Source: Burkholderiales bacterium (GTDB taxonomy: Bacteria; Pseudomonadota; Gammaproteobacteria; Burkholderiales; Burkholderiaceae_C). From it: a DNA stretch of 56,361 bases. Of the stretch, positions 1-7,816 are shown piece by piece. Position numbers and translations under genes: made by a program. The notes beneath the pieces were generated by a model. The model had not been told where the DNA came from. It ran no database searches and saw only the letters and a program-made list of their open reading frames with translations. The first letter of the stretch is position 1, and each line of letters opens with the position of its first letter. Where the stretch lies: contig JACPUE010000055.1 of NCBI GenBank assembly GCA_016192425.1, positions 1-56,361 of the forward strand, read 5' to 3'.

Positions 1-560
1 ACGTGGGCCGAGACCCGGGTGATGTTGATCTTGGGCGCCTCCACGCGCCAGCCCAGGTGGCGGCCCAGGATGTCCACGGGAATGGTGCGGCCCGCGTCCG
101 ATGCGGTGGTGAGCACCGGCGTGGCACCCAGCAGGTCGGCCACACGTTCACTCCAGGCATTGGCACCGCCCACATGGCCCGAGAGCACCGGGATGACGAA
201 CTGCGCCGCGTCGTCCACCACGATCACGCCGGGGTCTTCGTCCTTGCTTTTGAGGTGCGGGGCGATCAGGCGCACCACGGCACCCAGCGAGACGAAAAAC
301 ACCAGTTGGTCGAAACGCTGCATCAGCGCAGCCATCTGCGCGCTCAAGGCGCCCTCATAAATGTGCAGCGGGTTGGCCGCACCTTGCACCTGAGTGGCGA
401 ATTTGTCCGAGGTACACAGGTGCGCCTGTGGCAGGTCCGCGGCCAGGCGCAGGGCCTGGGCCACACCGTGGCGCGTGATGGCCACCAGGCCCACACGCAC
501 CTCCTGCTCGGGCGTGGCGGGTGCGGACAGCACCACGGTGGATGAGGGTTCTGCACTCAT
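1..560 (-). CDS. cbiG: Cobalt-precorrin-5A hydrolase CbiG, N-terminal part (runs off the window)
   Basis: Partial gene reading leftwards off the window; 186 codons are visible without a stop. CbiG opens the delta-lactone ring of cobalt-precorrin-5A and releases acetaldehyde, the ring-contraction step specific to the early-cobalt pathway. The visible protein has the CbiG core: the hydrophobic strand 'LVFFVSLGAVVRLIAP' (residues 86-101) followed by 'SGHVGGAN' (127-134), typical of the family. Its ATG overlaps the TGA of cbiL by 4 bp (ATGA), so translation is probably coupled. The C-terminal domain lies outside the window, so intactness or fusion to CbiH/CobJ cannot be judged. Confidence 0.88.
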   Translation of the reverse strand, partial: MSAEPSSTVVLSAPATPEQEVRVGLVAITRHGVAQALRLAADLPQAHLCTSDKFATQVQGAANPLHIYEGALSAQMAALMQRFDQLVFFVSLGAVVRLIAPHLKSKDEDPGVIVVDDAAQFVIPVLSGHVGGANAWSERVADLLGATPVLTTASDAGRTIPVDILGRHLGWRVEAPKINITRVSAH

Positions 561-1363
561 TCTTCGCCCTCCAGTGCCAAGGCCGGGGTTTTCTTCAAAC
601 AGCCCTTGATGCGCTCACCGCGCACGCGCTGCGGGTTGCGCACCAGCAGCAGCGACAGGTAGCTGACCTTGGTGCCCAGCAATTGCAGTAACTCGCTTCC
701 GGCAAAACTGCGCTCGTCGGGCGCACCCACGCGCTCGATGAACAGGGCCTGCTCCAGCAAGCCGCGCGCCTGCAACCAGGCGATGAGCTGGTCCAGCAAG
801 GGCTTGACCTTCATCAGCACCAGGGTGTCGAACTCGGGCAGCAGCCGATCCACCGCCTCCACCCCATAGGCGGCGGGGACGATGGCCACGGTGTCGTCCT
901 GCTCCGAGAACGGCACGTTGCGGCTGGCGCAGGCGGCGGTAAAGGAGTTGACCCCGGCAATGGTGCGCACGCCCACCGCCGGTTCGAGTGCGCGCAGCGT
1001 GCGCGCCAGGTGGCCGAAGGTAGCGTAGGTGCTGGCGTCGCCCTCCACCAGAAAGAGCACGTCGCGCCCCTGCTGCAGCCAGGGCAGCACGGTGGCGGCG
1101 GCCTTGCCCCAGGCGCGGGCCAGCTTTTCGCCGTCGTGCGTCATGGGGAACAGCAGCACGCTGTGCTCGAAGGGCGGCGCCAGATCGGCGCGCTGCGTGA
1201 TCTCAAAGGCGTAGCTGGGCGTCTTGCCGCTGCGCGCGGGGTAGACCCACACGGCGTCGCGGCGCTGCAACTGGGCCCAGGCCGCGCGCGTGATCAGGCC
1301 CGGATCGCCGGGGCCCAGGGAGACGCCAATGAGTTGGCCCATGCGGCCGGTTTCCTGCGTCAT
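557..1363 (-). CDS. cbiL: Precorrin-2 / cobalt-factor II C20-methyltransferase
   Basis: A 268-residue SAM-dependent methyltransferase that methylates C20 of cobalt-factor II (precorrin-2 in the aerobic route, where it is called CobI). The tetrapyrrole-methylase signature is at the N-terminus ('IGVSLGPGDPGLIT', near residue 10), followed by 'FLVEGDASTYATF' and 'TIAGVNSFTAACA', both typical of CbiL/CobI. The start was chosen because its ATG overlaps the cbiET stop by 4 bp and gives the usual family length; a longer open frame upstream is antisense-type noise inside cbiET. The CbiD, CbiG and CbiX neighbours point to the cobalt-containing substrate. Specificity is inferred from context. Confidence 0.93.
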   Translation of the reverse strand: MTQETGRMGQLIGVSLGPGDPGLITRAAWAQLQRRDAVWVYPARSGKTPSYAFEITQRADLAPPFEHSVLLFPMTHDGEKLARAWGKAAATVLPWLQQGRDVLFLVEGDASTYATFGHLARTLRALEPAVGVRTIAGVNSFTAACASRNVPFSEQDDTVAIVPAAYGVEAVDRLLPEFDTLVLMKVKPLLDQLIAWLQARGLLEQALFIERVGAPDERSFAGSELLQLLGTKVSYLSLLLVRNPQRVRGERIKGCLKKTPALALEGEE

Positions 1364-2685
1364 ACGCCCTCCCCTGGCACGCTCTGCCCGGCCACCGGCG
1401 CTTGCGCGCACACCACCCACACCGGGTTTTCCGCCGCCATGCGGTGCATGTGCAAAATCGGTTTGGAGCGCGCGGCCTGCAGTTGCACCACGTCCCAGTC
1501 GGCACCCAGGGCCTTGAGGCATTCCACGGCGGTGCTGAGGTTTTCCAGGGTGACGAAGTTCATCACCAGCCAGCCCTGCGGGCGCAGGCGGCGCAACACC
1601 AGGGCGATCAGCTCGGCCAGTTCGCCGCCCGAGCCGCCGATGAACACAGCGTCCGGATCCATCCAGGCGTCCAGCCCTTCGGGCGCCTTGCCGTGCACCA
1701 CGGTGACGTTGCCCACGCCCCAGGCGGCGCGGTTGGTGCGCACGTTCTCCACATCGTCGGCGTTCTTTTCGATGGCATAGACATGGCCCTGGCGGCACAG
1801 GCGCGCCGCCTCCAGCCCGACCGAGCCGGAACCGGCGCCAATGTCCCAGACCACGCTGTTTTCGCGCAGCTGCATGCGCGCCAAGGACACGGCGCGCACC
1901 TCGTTTTTGGTAATCAAACCCTTTTCCGGGGAGCGTTGCGCGAACTGGTCGTCCGCCACGCCAAACAGCACCGGCAGCGCGCGCGCCGTGCGCCGCCACA
2001 GCAGCACCACGTTGGGGTCGGCAAAGCGCGCCTGGGCCAGCACGCGCACCGGCAGGCCCTGCACCACACGCTCATCCTCCAGGCACAGGCGCTCGGCCAC
2101 GGCCATCTCGAAGTCTTCGTCCAGCCCTTCCGCCACCAGCATGCGGGCGATGCGCTCGGGGGTGTTGTCCGGGCTGGTGAGCACGGCCAGGCGGTCGTAC
2201 TGGCGGATGTCGCGCAACAGCGCGTACAGGCCGTGGCTGGGCGCGCTGCCCACCACCCATTCGCCCGCGTCCTTGGCGTGCACCGAGGCCAGGCGCATGT
2301 CTTGCCAGGGCAGTTGCAGACGCGCGCAGGCCAGTTGCAGGGTGGACACGTTGGGCAGCACCTCGATGGCCTCCACGCACAGGCGTGCGGCCAGAAAGGG
2401 GGCGATGCCGTAGCACAGCGGGTCGCCCGTGGCCAACACCACCACGCGCAGGCCGTCGGCGCGGGCCTGGCGCACCCATTCGGCCACTTGGCCCAAAGCC
2501 CCGCCCATGTCGCGCTGCAGCGCGTCGGCGGCTATTGTCTGCGCAAACAGCGCCAGGGTGCGCTGCGCGCCAATCACCACCTGGGCCTGGCGCAGGTGCT
2601 GCAAGGCCTGCGCGCCCAGGCTGGCGGCGCCGTCGTCGAGCACGCCGATGATGCGGCAAGGGGGGGTCATAGGTTCCTGGCTCAA
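1360..2685 (-). CDS. cbiET: Bifunctional cobalt-precorrin-7 C5-methyltransferase / C15-methyltransferase (decarboxylating), CbiE-CbiT fusion
   Basis: A 441-residue fusion equivalent to CobL. Residues 1 to about 205 are the CbiE tetrapyrrole methylase, with 'VVLATGDPLCYGIA' and 'EVLPNVSTLQLACA'. The C-terminal part is a class I Rossmann methyltransferase (CbiT) with SAM motif I 'VWDIGAGSGSVGLEAAR' and 'PDAVFIGGSGGELAELI'. Together they methylate C5 and C15 and decarboxylate the C12 acetate side chain. The gene overlaps cbiD upstream and cbiL downstream by 4 bp each. It is full length with no frame problem. The symbol cobL would be equally valid. Confidence 0.95.
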   Translation of the reverse strand: MSQEPMTPPCRIIGVLDDGAASLGAQALQHLRQAQVVIGAQRTLALFAQTIAADALQRDMGGALGQVAEWVRQARADGLRVVVLATGDPLCYGIAPFLAARLCVEAIEVLPNVSTLQLACARLQLPWQDMRLASVHAKDAGEWVVGSAPSHGLYALLRDIRQYDRLAVLTSPDNTPERIARMLVAEGLDEDFEMAVAERLCLEDERVVQGLPVRVLAQARFADPNVVLLWRRTARALPVLFGVADDQFAQRSPEKGLITKNEVRAVSLARMQLRENSVVWDIGAGSGSVGLEAARLCRQGHVYAIEKNADDVENVRTNRAAWGVGNVTVVHGKAPEGLDAWMDPDAVFIGGSGGELAELIALVLRRLRPQGWLVMNFVTLENLSTAVECLKALGADWDVVQLQAARSKPILHMHRMAAENPVWVVCAQAPVAGQSVPGEGV

Positions 2686-3782
2686 GAAGAGGCCTCCGTG
2701 ATTTTGTTGCCGTCAAAGTCGCACACCAGCACCCGCAGGGTGAAGGCGTCTTCATAGCGCTGGCGCAGCACCTGCACCACGCGCTGGGCCAGCGCGGTAT
2801 GGAAGGCCAATCCCAGGCCCACCCCGGCCATGCGGTCGCCCGCGTAGCGCGCGGTCTTGGCCGCGCGGATGTCGTCGCACACATCGGGCGGCGCGCCCAG
2901 CTCGGCGGCCAGATCGGCCAGCAGGCCGGTGTTCACGTCCGCCCGGCCCGCGTGGGTGATGGTCTCGCCCTGGGCAATTTTGCTGAGCTTGCCCACCATG
3001 CCGCCAATGACGACATGGCGTATGCCCGCCTTCACCGCCGCGCCCAACGCGTAGCGCAGAAAGTCGCCCATCTGCACAAAGGCGGCTTCGGGCAGGTCGG
3101 GAAATTCGCGCATCACAAAGGCCTCGGTGCGCCCGCCGGTGGTCAGCACCACGGTGCTGTGCGCCAGGGTGCCGGCCACGTGCACGCCCTGCACCACGCT
3201 AGTACGGTAGGCGGCGGTGGAATAGGGTTTGACGATGCCGGTGGTGCCCAGGATGGAGATGCCGCCCAAGATCCCTAGGCGCGCGTTGGTGGTCTTCTTG
3301 GCCATTTCCGGGCCCTGCGGCACGGAAATGGTCACGCGCAGGCCCGCATGTTCCAGCAAGCTGCCAGCCGCCGCGCGCACATTGGCCTCGATGTTGCGCC
3401 GGGGCATGGGGTTGATGGCGTGCTTGCCCACCTCCAGGCCCAGCCCTGGCATGGTGACCACGCCCACCCCCACGCCCCCGGCCAGCAGCACCACGCCGGG
3501 CTGCTCGGGGAGGAGTTCCACGTCGGCGGTCAGGTGCGCCTTGTCGGTGCAGTCGGGGTCGTCGCCCGCATCCTTGATGACCATGGCGTGCGCCTGCGGG
3601 CCCTGGCAGCGCCCGTCGTGCACGGCAAAGCAGTGCGTCTGGCCGTTGGGCAGTTGGCACTCCACCTGCGCAGGCACCGCGCCCTGCACCAGGCCCAGCG
3701 TGGCGGCGCGCGCAGCCGCCGCCGAGCAGGCCCCGGTGGTAAAGCCGGTGCGGGTGCCGCGTGCGGGGCGCTCTTCGCTCAT
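2682..3782 (-). CDS. cbiD: Cobalt-precorrin-5B C1-methyltransferase
   Basis: A 366-residue CbiD protein. The N-terminal 'GFTTGACSAAAARAA' (residues 13-27) is the hallmark of the family, and 'VVIGGMVGKLSKIAQG' with 'THAGRADVNTG' in the second half also fit. CbiD methylates C1 of cobalt-precorrin-5B and belongs to the early-cobalt pathway, so together with cbiG and cbiX it assigns the pathway type here. The ATG overlaps the cbiC stop by 4 bp, and its own stop overlaps the cbiET start. Length is normal for CbiD. Confidence 0.96.
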   Translation of the reverse strand: MSEERPARGTRTGFTTGACSAAAARAATLGLVQGAVPAQVECQLPNGQTHCFAVHDGRCQGPQAHAMVIKDAGDDPDCTDKAHLTADVELLPEQPGVVLLAGGVGVGVVTMPGLGLEVGKHAINPMPRRNIEANVRAAAGSLLEHAGLRVTISVPQGPEMAKKTTNARLGILGGISILGTTGIVKPYSTAAYRTSVVQGVHVAGTLAHSTVVLTTGGRTEAFVMREFPDLPEAAFVQMGDFLRYALGAAVKAGIRHVVIGGMVGKLSKIAQGETITHAGRADVNTGLLADLAAELGAPPDVCDDIRAAKTARYAGDRMAGVGLGLAFHTALAQRVVQVLRQRYEDAFTLRVLVCDFDGNKITEASS

Positions 3783-4480
3783 GCGGCCTGGGCCTCGCGT
3801 TCGCGGGCTTCGGCCAGGCCCAGCAGGGCGTGCAGCGCCGCCACCACCAGGGTGGAGCCGCCCTTGCGCCCGTCGATCACGATCCAGGGCACCTCCGTCA
3901 CCTCGGCCATCAGGGCCTTGGACTCGGCGGCGGAGACAAAGCCCACCGGCATGCCCAGCACCAGGGCCGGGCGCGCGCCTTCTTCGCGGATCAGGCGCAC
4001 CACCTCGATCAGGGCCGTGGGCGCGTTGCCGATGCCGACGATGGCGCCATCGAGCAGGCCCAGGCGCTGCGCCTTGCGCATGGCCTGCACGGCGCGGGTG
4101 GTGCCCTCGGCCTGGGCGCGCTCAATGACGTCGGCATCGCTGATGAACTGGTGCGTGCCCAGGCCAAAGTGGCGCAGGCGCGGCTGCGACAGGCCGACGC
4201 AGATCATCTCGACATCGGCCACCAGGCGGGTGGAATGCGCCAGGATGGCGCGCAGGGCGGCTCCCACGGCGTCGGGGTGAAAGCGGGTGAGGCCGTTGAA
4301 CTCGAAGTCGGCGTTGGCGTGGATCATGCGGCGCACCACGGGCCACTGCTCCGGGGCGTAGGTGTGCGGGCCGACTTCGCGGTCGATGATGGAAAACGAG
4401 TCGTGCTCGATGGCACGGCCTGCGGCGGTGAGCTGCTCGGTCACCACGTTGGCGTGGGAGGTTGCGGTGGGGGTCGTCAC
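3779..4480 (-). CDS. cbiC: Precorrin-8X / cobalt-precorrin-8 methylmutase
   Basis: A 233-residue CbiC/CobH protein that migrates the C11 methyl group to C12, giving (cobalt-)hydrogenobyrinate/cobyrinate. Family motifs visible are 'REVGPHTYAPEQWPVVRRMI', 'VGIGNAPTALIEV', 'PVGFVSAAESK' and 'GRKGGSTLVVAALHALL'. A GTG at 4480 was chosen over the in-frame ATG at 4519 because AAGGAGA sits 4 nt before the GTG, while the longer form has no ribosome-binding site and overlaps the cbiX tail. Downstream it overlaps cbiD by 4 bp. Also known as cobH. Confidence 0.94.
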   Translation of the reverse strand: MTTPTATSHANVVTEQLTAAGRAIEHDSFSIIDREVGPHTYAPEQWPVVRRMIHANADFEFNGLTRFHPDAVGAALRAILAHSTRLVADVEMICVGLSQPRLRHFGLGTHQFISDADVIERAQAEGTTRAVQAMRKAQRLGLLDGAIVGIGNAPTALIEVVRLIREEGARPALVLGMPVGFVSAAESKALMAEVTEVPWIVIDGRKGGSTLVVAALHALLGLAEAREREAQAA

Positions 4481-4497
4481 AAAGTCTCCTTCAGGTC

Positions 4498-5475
4498 TCA
4501 AGCGGGTTGGCGGGTGCACGCGGCGGCGGTGTGCGCATGGACGCAGCGCTTGGGCGCGGGCGTGTGGAGGTGCTCATGATCGTGGTCATGGTGGTGGTCA
4601 TGTTCATGGTCATGCCCGCCGTGCGGGTGGTCATGGTCGTCGTGGGTGTGCCCGCCCAGGCCGTTCGCCTGGGCAAAGGCGCGGTAGCTGCAGCCGTCGC
4701 AGGCAATCAGGGCCTGCGCGTGGCCGTGCAGGGCGTCGAACACACGCTGTTCCAGCACCGCCAGCACTTCGGGCTCAAAGCCAAAGTAGCGCGTGGACAC
4801 CACGCGCAGCGTGGGGTACTGCGTGCGCAGGTGCTGCACCTGGCGTTCGATGCGCTGCACCAGCGTGCCGTCGAACAGGTAGTACACCAGCACCACCACC
4901 TGCGTCACGCCCAAGCGCACCTGGCGCTGCACCACGCCCTCCAGGCGCGGGTGGGTGATACCGGTAAAGGCCAGGTCGACCAGCGGGTGGCCGCTTTCTT
5001 CCTGCACCCAGCGGGCCATCTTGGCCATTTCGCCATTGGCCTGCCGGTCGGACGAACCGCGCCCGAGCAGCACCACGCCGGTGGTGTGCGGATCGGGCAT
5101 GTCCAGCGCCTGCATGGCCGTTTGCAGGCGGCGCAGCATCACCGCCAGCAGCGGGTCGCAGGCGCTCAAGGGCGGCACGTATTGAAAGCGCACCGCACCG
5201 TGCCGGGCCCGGGCCGCCTCCAGCGCCTGCGGAATGTCCATCTTGGCGTGCCCGGCGGCGTTCAAGATCAGCGGCAGCACCAGCACGCGCTGGGCGCCCT
5301 GCGCGGCCGCATCGAGCCCACGCTCCAGCGTGGTCGCAGAAAACTCGATGAAGCACACCTCGATGCGCCACTGCGGCCGCTGCGCACGCCAGGCCTGGGC
5401 GAAGTCTTCGATTTCCTGGTTGCCGGAGGGCTCGCGCGAGCCGTGGCCGACGAGCAAAAGGGTGGTCTGGTTCAT
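4498..5475 (-). CDS. cbiX: Sirohydrochlorin cobaltochelatase, long CbiX with His-rich tail
   Basis: A 325-residue two-domain CbiX_L-type chelatase that inserts cobalt into sirohydrochlorin, the entry step of the early-cobalt pathway. The N-terminal chelatase domain begins 'TLLLVGHGSREP', with the catalytic His in VGHGSR; a second half carries 'VVLLGRGSSD'. Near the C-terminus is a Cys pair (C259-D-G-C262, probable Fe-S or metal ligand), followed by an extreme His/Asp run at residues 276-304 and a further His/Cys tail to 325. The tail probably buffers or delivers cobalt. A strong GGAGGAG-type site precedes the ATG at 5475, which overlaps the cbiF stop by 4 bp. Confidence 0.93.
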   Translation of the reverse strand: MNQTTLLLVGHGSREPSGNQEIEDFAQAWRAQRPQWRIEVCFIEFSATTLERGLDAAAQGAQRVLVLPLILNAAGHAKMDIPQALEAARARHGAVRFQYVPPLSACDPLLAVMLRRLQTAMQALDMPDPHTTGVVLLGRGSSDRQANGEMAKMARWVQEESGHPLVDLAFTGITHPRLEGVVQRQVRLGVTQVVVLVYYLFDGTLVQRIERQVQHLRTQYPTLRVVSTRYFGFEPEVLAVLEQRVFDALHGHAQALIACDGCSYRAFAQANGLGGHTHDDHDHPHGGHDHEHDHHHDHDHEHLHTPAPKRCVHAHTAAACTRQPA

Positions 5476-6278
5476 GTGGGGTTCTCCTCCTCGGCAGGGG
5501 CACTGGCGCGGCGAAAGCGGTGGGTAAAACTGGCGTCGTAGAGCTTGGATTTGGCCAACGTGGGCCACTGGCGCGCGCCCAGCGTGGGGCTGGCCACGAT
5601 CATGGCCTGGCTGACGATCTTGGCTTCGCGGCACAGGGCCTGGATGGTGGCCAGCGTGCCGCGCACGATCTGTTGCTCACCCGGCCAGCTGGCCTTGTGC
5701 ACCACCAGCATGGGGGCGTCTTCGGCCCAACCGGCGGCGCGCAATTCACTGGTCACGCGCCCCAGCAGGGTGATGCTCAAGAACACGCACACGGTGCAGT
5801 GGTGGGCGGCGAGTTCGCGCAGGGACTCGCCCTCGGGCATGGGGGTGCGCCCCTCCACGCGCGTGAGCACCACGGTCTGGGTCACTTCCGGCAAGGTCAT
5901 GCTCTCCACCGCCGCGGCCATGCTGGCCATGGCCGAAGACACACCCGGCACCACCTGCACCGGCACGCCTGCGGCGTCCAGCGGCTGCACCAGCTCGATG
6001 AGCGCGCCGTACAGGCCCGGGTCGCCGGTCTGCAGGCGCACCACGGTGGCGCAGCGCGCCGCCTGGGCGATGAGCCAGGCCGACATCTGCTCCAGCGTCA
6101 TGTCCTTGCTGTCGGCAATCTCGCAGCCCGGCGGTGCCCAGCGCGTGGCGGCCTCGCTCACCAGCGAACCGGCAAACAAAATGGCGCCCGCACGCTCGAT
6201 CAGACCGCGCCCCTTGACGGTGATGAGGTCCGGGTCGCCCGGCCCCGCGCCCACAAACCAGACTGTGCCCATGGCCAT
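5472..6278 (-). CDS. cbiF: Cobalt-precorrin-4 / precorrin-4 C11-methyltransferase
   Basis: A 268-residue SAM-dependent tetrapyrrole methylase. Motifs in order are 'VWFVGAGPGDPDLITVKG' at the N-terminus, 'FAGSLVSEAA', 'VVRLQTGDPGLYGALIE' and 'VVPGVSSAMASMAAA', which identify CbiF/CobM. The start at 6278 was chosen because AAGGAG lies 6 nt upstream; a longer open frame to 6488 has no support and would overlap cbiM. The gene follows cbiM after 11 nt and overlaps cbiX by 4 bp. Enzyme role is from family knowledge; substrate form (with cobalt) is inferred from the neighbours. Confidence 0.94.
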   Translation of the reverse strand: MAMGTVWFVGAGPGDPDLITVKGRGLIERAGAILFAGSLVSEAATRWAPPGCEIADSKDMTLEQMSAWLIAQAARCATVVRLQTGDPGLYGALIELVQPLDAAGVPVQVVPGVSSAMASMAAAVESMTLPEVTQTVVLTRVEGRTPMPEGESLRELAAHHCTVCVFLSITLLGRVTSELRAAGWAEDAPMLVVHKASWPGEQQIVRGTLATIQALCREAKIVSQAMIVASPTLGARQWPTLAKSKLYDASFTHRFRRASAPAEEENPT

Positions 6279-6289
6279 GCGCCGCTCCT

Positions 6290-6967
6290 TCAGGCGGCGT
6301 GGTGCAGGCGGTGCTGCACCCACAGGCTGCCTTGCAGGCCGCGCAGGTGCTTGGCCAGGGCCAGCACGGCCAGGTCGATCAGCGGCTCGGCCAGCACCAC
6401 GCCCATGTAGGCGGCGCCAAAGCTGGAGATCTGCGCCAGGTTGTCCGCCCCCACGCCGCGGCCGTACAAGGCCCAGAACCCCACCCACAGCACGATGCCG
6501 CCCTGGTACGCCACCGAGAGCTTGAACGCCTGGGCGTAGCTGATGTCCACATAGGCCGTGGCAGCGGGAATGATGCGGCGCGCCAGGGCCGCCATGGCAA
6601 ACAGCGGCACCAGCAGCGTGGTGACGTTCATGCCGTACTGCGGCAGGTCGTGCGGGGCAAAGAACAGGCCCTGCACCAGCAGGCCAGCCGCCAGGCCCAG
6701 GGCTGCGGGTGCGGCGCCCAGCAGCAGCAGCAGCGTGGTGCCCAGAATCAGGTGCACCTCCGACACGCCGATGGGGTGGTGGGGCAGCACTTCAAAGCAG
6801 CAAAACACCAAGGCCGTGGCCAGCAGCGTGCGCACCGCCAGCGCGGCCACGCCGTCCTTGCGGATGGCCTGCAGCGCGAGTGCGGCTGCGTAGCCCAGGC
6901 TCGCTGCTGCCGTGGCAAAACCAAGCGCGACTTTCGCGCCTTCGACCAATCCGGGTTCAATATGCAT
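6290..6967 (-). CDS. cbiM: CbiM-type cobalt transport membrane protein
   Basis: A 225-residue integral membrane protein with about six hydrophobic segments. It has the CbiM-type N-terminus Met-His (MHIEPG); in characterised CbiM proteins the free amino terminus and His2 take part in metal binding. The 'HHPIGVSEVHLILG' stretch is also typical of CbiM/NikM. AAGGAG precedes the ATG at 6967. In standard ECF-type importers CbiM works with CbiN, CbiQ and CbiO, but none of those is adjacent: the neighbours are the B12 ABC transporter and cbiF. It either works alone, uses components elsewhere, or is a divergent solo carrier. Confidence 0.82.
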   Translation of the reverse strand: MHIEPGLVEGAKVALGFATAAASLGYAAALALQAIRKDGVAALAVRTLLATALVFCCFEVLPHHPIGVSEVHLILGTTLLLLLGAAPAALGLAAGLLVQGLFFAPHDLPQYGMNVTTLLVPLFAMAALARRIIPAATAYVDISYAQAFKLSVAYQGGIVLWVGFWALYGRGVGADNLAQISSFGAAYMGVVLAEPLIDLAVLALAKHLRGLQGSLWVQHRLHHAA

Positions 6968-7006
6968 GGTGAAGCTCCTTGAAAAATGCGCTGCTGGCAA
7001 CGCGGG

Positions 7007-7816
7007 TTAAAAATGGGGGACGGGCAGGCTGGCGGGCCGCACACAAGGCAGCGCAACCCATTGCTGGCCGACTGCCTGGATGGCGATGCGCCGGTCAAAA
7101 ACTTCTTCCACAGCACGGTGCGTGGCGCCATCGCTGCAGGCGCCCTGGTAGGTCACCGTGCCCTGGGCCATGACCACCACAGCGTCTGCATGCAGGGCCA
7201 TGCCCACCTCGTGCAGCACGCTGACCACGGTGCAGCCGTGCGCCACCAGGTCGCGCACCAGTTGCAGCCAGTCGGCCTGGTGCGGAGGGTCGAGGTTGGC
7301 CAGGGGTTCGTCCATGAGCAGCACCTGGGCCTGCACGGCCAGCAGGCGCGCCAGCAGCACGCGCTGGCGCTCGCCGCCCGAGAGCTGGCCCAGCGGCCGC
7401 GCACGCCAGACCCAGGCCTGGGTGCTGCGCAGGGCCTGTTCGACGGCGGCATGGTCGGCGGCGCTGGGCGGCTGCATCCAGCCCTGGTGCGGCAGGCGGC
7501 CCAGCATGGCGACGTCGTACACGGTCAGGTCATCGGCGGCGGCTTCGTTCTGGCCCAGCCAGGCCAGGTGCTGGGCACGCTCGCGCCGGGGCCAGGCGTG
7601 CAGGTCGCGCCCCTGCAGCAGCACCTGCCCGCTGCACACCGGCAGCAGGCCCGCCAGCACCCGCAGCAGCGTGGACTTGCCCGCGCCATTGGGGCCGACG
7701 ATGCTGGTCCAGCGCCCCGCCGCCAGCGCCAGCGTGACGCCGTGCAGTATGGGATGTTTTCCGATTCCAGCGCTTATCTGATGGGCGCTGATAGCTATCA
7801 ATTCAGTAGCAATCAC
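7007..7816 (-). CDS. btuD: ABC transporter ATP-binding protein, BtuD/FecE type (vitamin B12 import)
   Basis: A 269-residue ATPase with Walker A 'GPNGAGKST', signature 'LSGGERQR', Walker B 'VLLMDEPLANLD' and a switch His in 'VLHEVG'. It energises the BtuCDF importer encoded with it. The GTG at 7816 was chosen because it overlaps the btuC stop as GTGA and no ATG lies before the first beta strand. The first ~20 codons coincide with an R1 repeat (7752-7813), and the strand leading to Walker A ('ISAHQISAGIGKHPILHGV') is written partly by the repeat. The ligand is inferred as cobalamin from the operon; a siderophore is possible from sequence alone. Confidence 0.9.
   Translation of the reverse strand: MIATELIAISAHQISAGIGKHPILHGVTLALAAGRWTSIVGPNGAGKSTLLRVLAGLLPVCSGQVLLQGRDLHAWPRRERAQHLAWLGQNEAAADDLTVYDVAMLGRLPHQGWMQPPSAADHAAVEQALRSTQAWVWRARPLGQLSGGERQRVLLARLLAVQAQVLLMDEPLANLDPPHQADWLQLVRDLVAHGCTVVSVLHEVGMALHADAVVVMAQGTVTYQGACSDGATHRAVEEVFDRRIAIQAVGQQWVALPCVRPASLPVPHF
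7752..7813 (-). repeat. R1 double-hairpin repeat, copy D (5' end of btuD)
   Basis: Read on the minus strand it begins TTGCTACTGAATTGATAGC, then TATCAGCGCCCATCAG and ATAAGCGCTGGAATCGG. It matches the R1 layout: TTGCTA/ATAGC arms, then AGCGC and GCGCTGG arms. It starts directly at the btuC stop codon and provides the N-terminal codons of btuD. Confidence 0.65.

Noticed and set aside
3-545. Plus-strand open frames over the cobalamin cluster
   Set aside because: All are antisense to cbiG, cbiL, cbiET, cbiD and the rest, which have clear family motifs and 4-bp overlaps on the minus strand.
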